64,000 nt of DNA from Gemmatimonadota bacterium (GTDB lineage: Bacteria; Gemmatimonadota; Gemmatimonadetes; Gemmatimonadales; Gemmatimonadaceae): the NCBI GenBank assembly GCA_016712265.1, contig JADJRJ010000028.1:806001-870000 (forward strand). Direction: 5' to 3'. The notes under the pieces were generated by a model. That model saw only the letters and a list, made by a program, of their open reading frames with translations, did not search any database and had not been told where the DNA came from. How positions within the stretch are numbered: position 1 is the stretch's first letter; every line of letters begins with the position of its first letter. The position numbers and the translations under genes were made by a program. This document shows positions 62,988 to 64,000 of the stretch, piece after piece.

Positions 62988-63331
62988 CAGGCCGGCTCCG
63001 GGGTCGTCTGGGCAAGGGCCCGGGCCACGGAGGCGACGTAGCGCTGCCATGTGCTCGTTTCGGCCCGGAGCGCGGCGCGCCCTCGCGTGCCGAGCTTGTA
63101 GAACTTCGCGCGGCGGTTGTTCTCGCTGACCCCCCACTCGGGTTCGATCCACCCTTTCGCCTCAAGCCGGTGCAGCGCAGGGTAGAGGGTGCCCTCCTCG
63201 ATGAGGAGTTCCCCTCCGGTGGATTGCTTCACCCAGTCGGCGACGCCGTACCCATGCCGCGGGCCCCAGGTGAGCGACTTGAGGATGAGGAGCTCGAGCG
63301 TGCTCCGCAGGAGGTCGGCGTCGGTGGCCAT
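62987..63331 (-). CDS. PadR-family transcriptional regulator
   Basis: A 114-residue winged-helix regulator: LLRSTLELLILKSL, GPRHGYGVADWV, EEGTLYPALHRLEAKGWI and YKLGTRGRAALRAE are signatures. PadR proteins repress transport or detoxification genes and are often paired with ADOP permeases in Acidobacteria and Gemmatimonadota. It is the first gene of the minus-strand operon, and an inverted repeat overlaps its promoter region. Confidence 0.93.
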   Translation of the reverse strand: MATDADLLRSTLELLILKSLTWGPRHGYGVADWVKQSTGGELLIEEGTLYPALHRLEAKGWIEPEWGVSENNRRAKFYKLGTRGRAALRAETSTWQRYVASVARALAQTTPEPA

Positions 63332-63354
63332 GGCGGCGTGTGGCGGGAGGGACG

Positions 63355-63376
63355 TTCCCCTTGTGACGCAAGGGAA
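63355..63376. promoter_or_regulatory. inverted repeat upstream of the PadR gene, possible operator
   Basis: TTCCCCTTG, TGACG spacer and CAAGGGAA form an imperfect palindrome with one bulged C. It lies 24 bp upstream of the PadR ATG and partly overlaps the candidate -10 box. Self-repression is an inference. Confidence 0.45.
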
Positions 63377-63402
63377 GATAGTGCGCTCCCATGGCGAGGC
63401 AA
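63375..63402 (-). promoter_or_regulatory. candidate promoter of the PadR-ADOP operon
   Basis: On the minus strand TTGCCT (63402-63397) and TATCTT (63380-63375) are separated by 16 bp, about 43 bp upstream of the PadR start. Confidence 0.4.
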
Positions 63403-63461
63403 GGGGAGGGCCGCGTCGTGACGTCGCCCCTGCTCGCGCCGACGCGAACGGGCAAGGGAGG

Positions 63462-64000
63462 CTATTTCACCTGCAGCACGAGGTCGAAATTGTTGAAGCT
63501 CTTGACCCGGAGCGTGAGTGGCCCGCGCGCGGGCGTGACCTCGACGTCCATCGTCTCACCGGGCCCCATCGCGAAGCGCGCAGGTTGCGCGGATGGCATG
63601 CGTAGGTCGGCCCCGTCCTTGGCCACGACCCGCCAGTCGATGACGCGTTCTTGTTGGAGCGCTTCCACCGTGACCAGGTCGGCTGCCGCGATGTTGACGA
63701 AACGGAGGCGATGCGACACGCCGGCACGCAACGGTCGCTGTGAATGGTGGGCGACGACTGACGCCGTGTCATGGGTGCCGGCCACGGCGAACATCACGAC
63801 GTGATCACGTTCGGGATTCCATCGCTGGCCCTGCGGAAGGACGAGGAGTGGGCCGTACATCCCCGAGGAGAGTTGGCGCACCTCGGAGACGTGCGAGTGG
63901 TAGATGAAGGTGCCTGCGCGCGGGGGTGTGAACCTCGCGACGAAGGAGTCGCGTGGGGCGATCGACGGCGCGACGTGGTTGGCTGAGCCGCTCCATCCAC
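63462..64000 (-). CDS. multicopper oxidase, C-terminal part (5' end outside the window)
   Basis: About 178 C-terminal residues, open to the window edge. It contains TFIYHSHV, with the HxH copper-binding motif, then LSSGMYGPLLVLP, which is typical of a cupredoxin domain of multicopper oxidases. The frame continues through another cupredoxin-like segment (RLRFVNIAAADLVTV, DVEVTPARG) and ends FNNFDLVLQVK. The protein is probably periplasmic. The type-1 copper site cannot be confirmed. The PadR operon lies downstream on the same strand after about 130 bp. Confidence 0.8.
   Translation of the reverse strand, partial: GWSGSANHVAPSIAPRDSFVARFTPPRAGTFIYHSHVSEVRQLSSGMYGPLLVLPQGQRWNPERDHVVMFAVAGTHDTASVVAHHSQRPLRAGVSHRLRFVNIAAADLVTVEALQQERVIDWRVVAKDGADLRMPSAQPARFAMGPGETMDVEVTPARGPLTLRVKSFNNFDLVLQVK

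Overview
The window is GC-rich chromosomal DNA with about 56 protein genes, nearly all bacterial housekeeping or secretory functions. No rRNA, tRNA, CRISPR array or transposase was recognised by eye. The most likely source is a member of the Gemmatimonadota. The reasons are the high GC content, the mix of secreted S9, M28 and serine-hydrolase enzymes, YtcJ-type amidohydrolases, NHL and BNR beta-propellers, two ADOP-type ABC permeases (one behind a PadR regulator), and several small lipoproteins with a similar C-terminal strand. This is an inference from gene content, not from a marker gene.

Layout. 1-2523: the end of a copper-monooxygenase-like protein, a 7-bp tandem repeat, a degenerate histidine-kinase-like protein, and a divergent FliA-type sigma factor / FlgM-like anti-sigma pair with a sigma-28-like promoter. 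2597-5887: DNA repair glycosylase, TIGR01777 epimerase, a small zinc-ribbon membrane protein, an orphan WtpA-like lipoprotein and a conserved hypothetical. 5888-7944: a translationally coupled sugar epimerase / DHDPS-family aldolase pair, divergent from a membrane-tethered serine hydrolase at 8072. 10045-19042: M23 peptidase, a minus-strand beta-barrel/SufE/DUF6526 operon, a HELAH metallopeptidase, an MscS channel, a YtcJ amidohydrolase lipoprotein and an NHL protein.

19197-33666: S9 peptidase with a strong hairpin terminator, two lipoproteins, a PIN-domain remnant, isoquinoline-1-oxidoreductase-like iorAB with an SDR, enoyl-CoA hydratase, an ADOP permease, an LVIVD lipoprotein and a tandem universal stress protein. 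33885-49920: NTF2-like protein, a frameshifted M28 peptidase, tgt coupled to a HupE/UreJ-like protein, an NHL protein, a membrane hybrid histidine kinase, a large VPS10/BNR propeller protein, an amidohydrolase, a frameshifted YVTN propeller and DUF3052.

50254-56218 looks like a metabolic cluster: gamma-carbonic anhydrase and BKACE (ATGA overlap), divergent from a YfcC-type carrier, a dienoyl-CoA-reductase-like SDR, a 3-hydroxyisobutyrate-dehydrogenase-family enzyme and threonine synthase. 56604-60304 is the least explained block. A sigma-54 enhancer-binding protein with a degenerate receiver overlaps a lipoprotein gene, followed by a TPR protein and a second paralogous lipoprotein. 60318-63331 is a PadR-ADOP permease operon, and the window closes inside a multicopper oxidase.

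Genome-wide oddities: the rare Leu codon TTA is followed by GGC or GGT in most of the cases I could find, and two genes are broken by single-base homopolymer indels.
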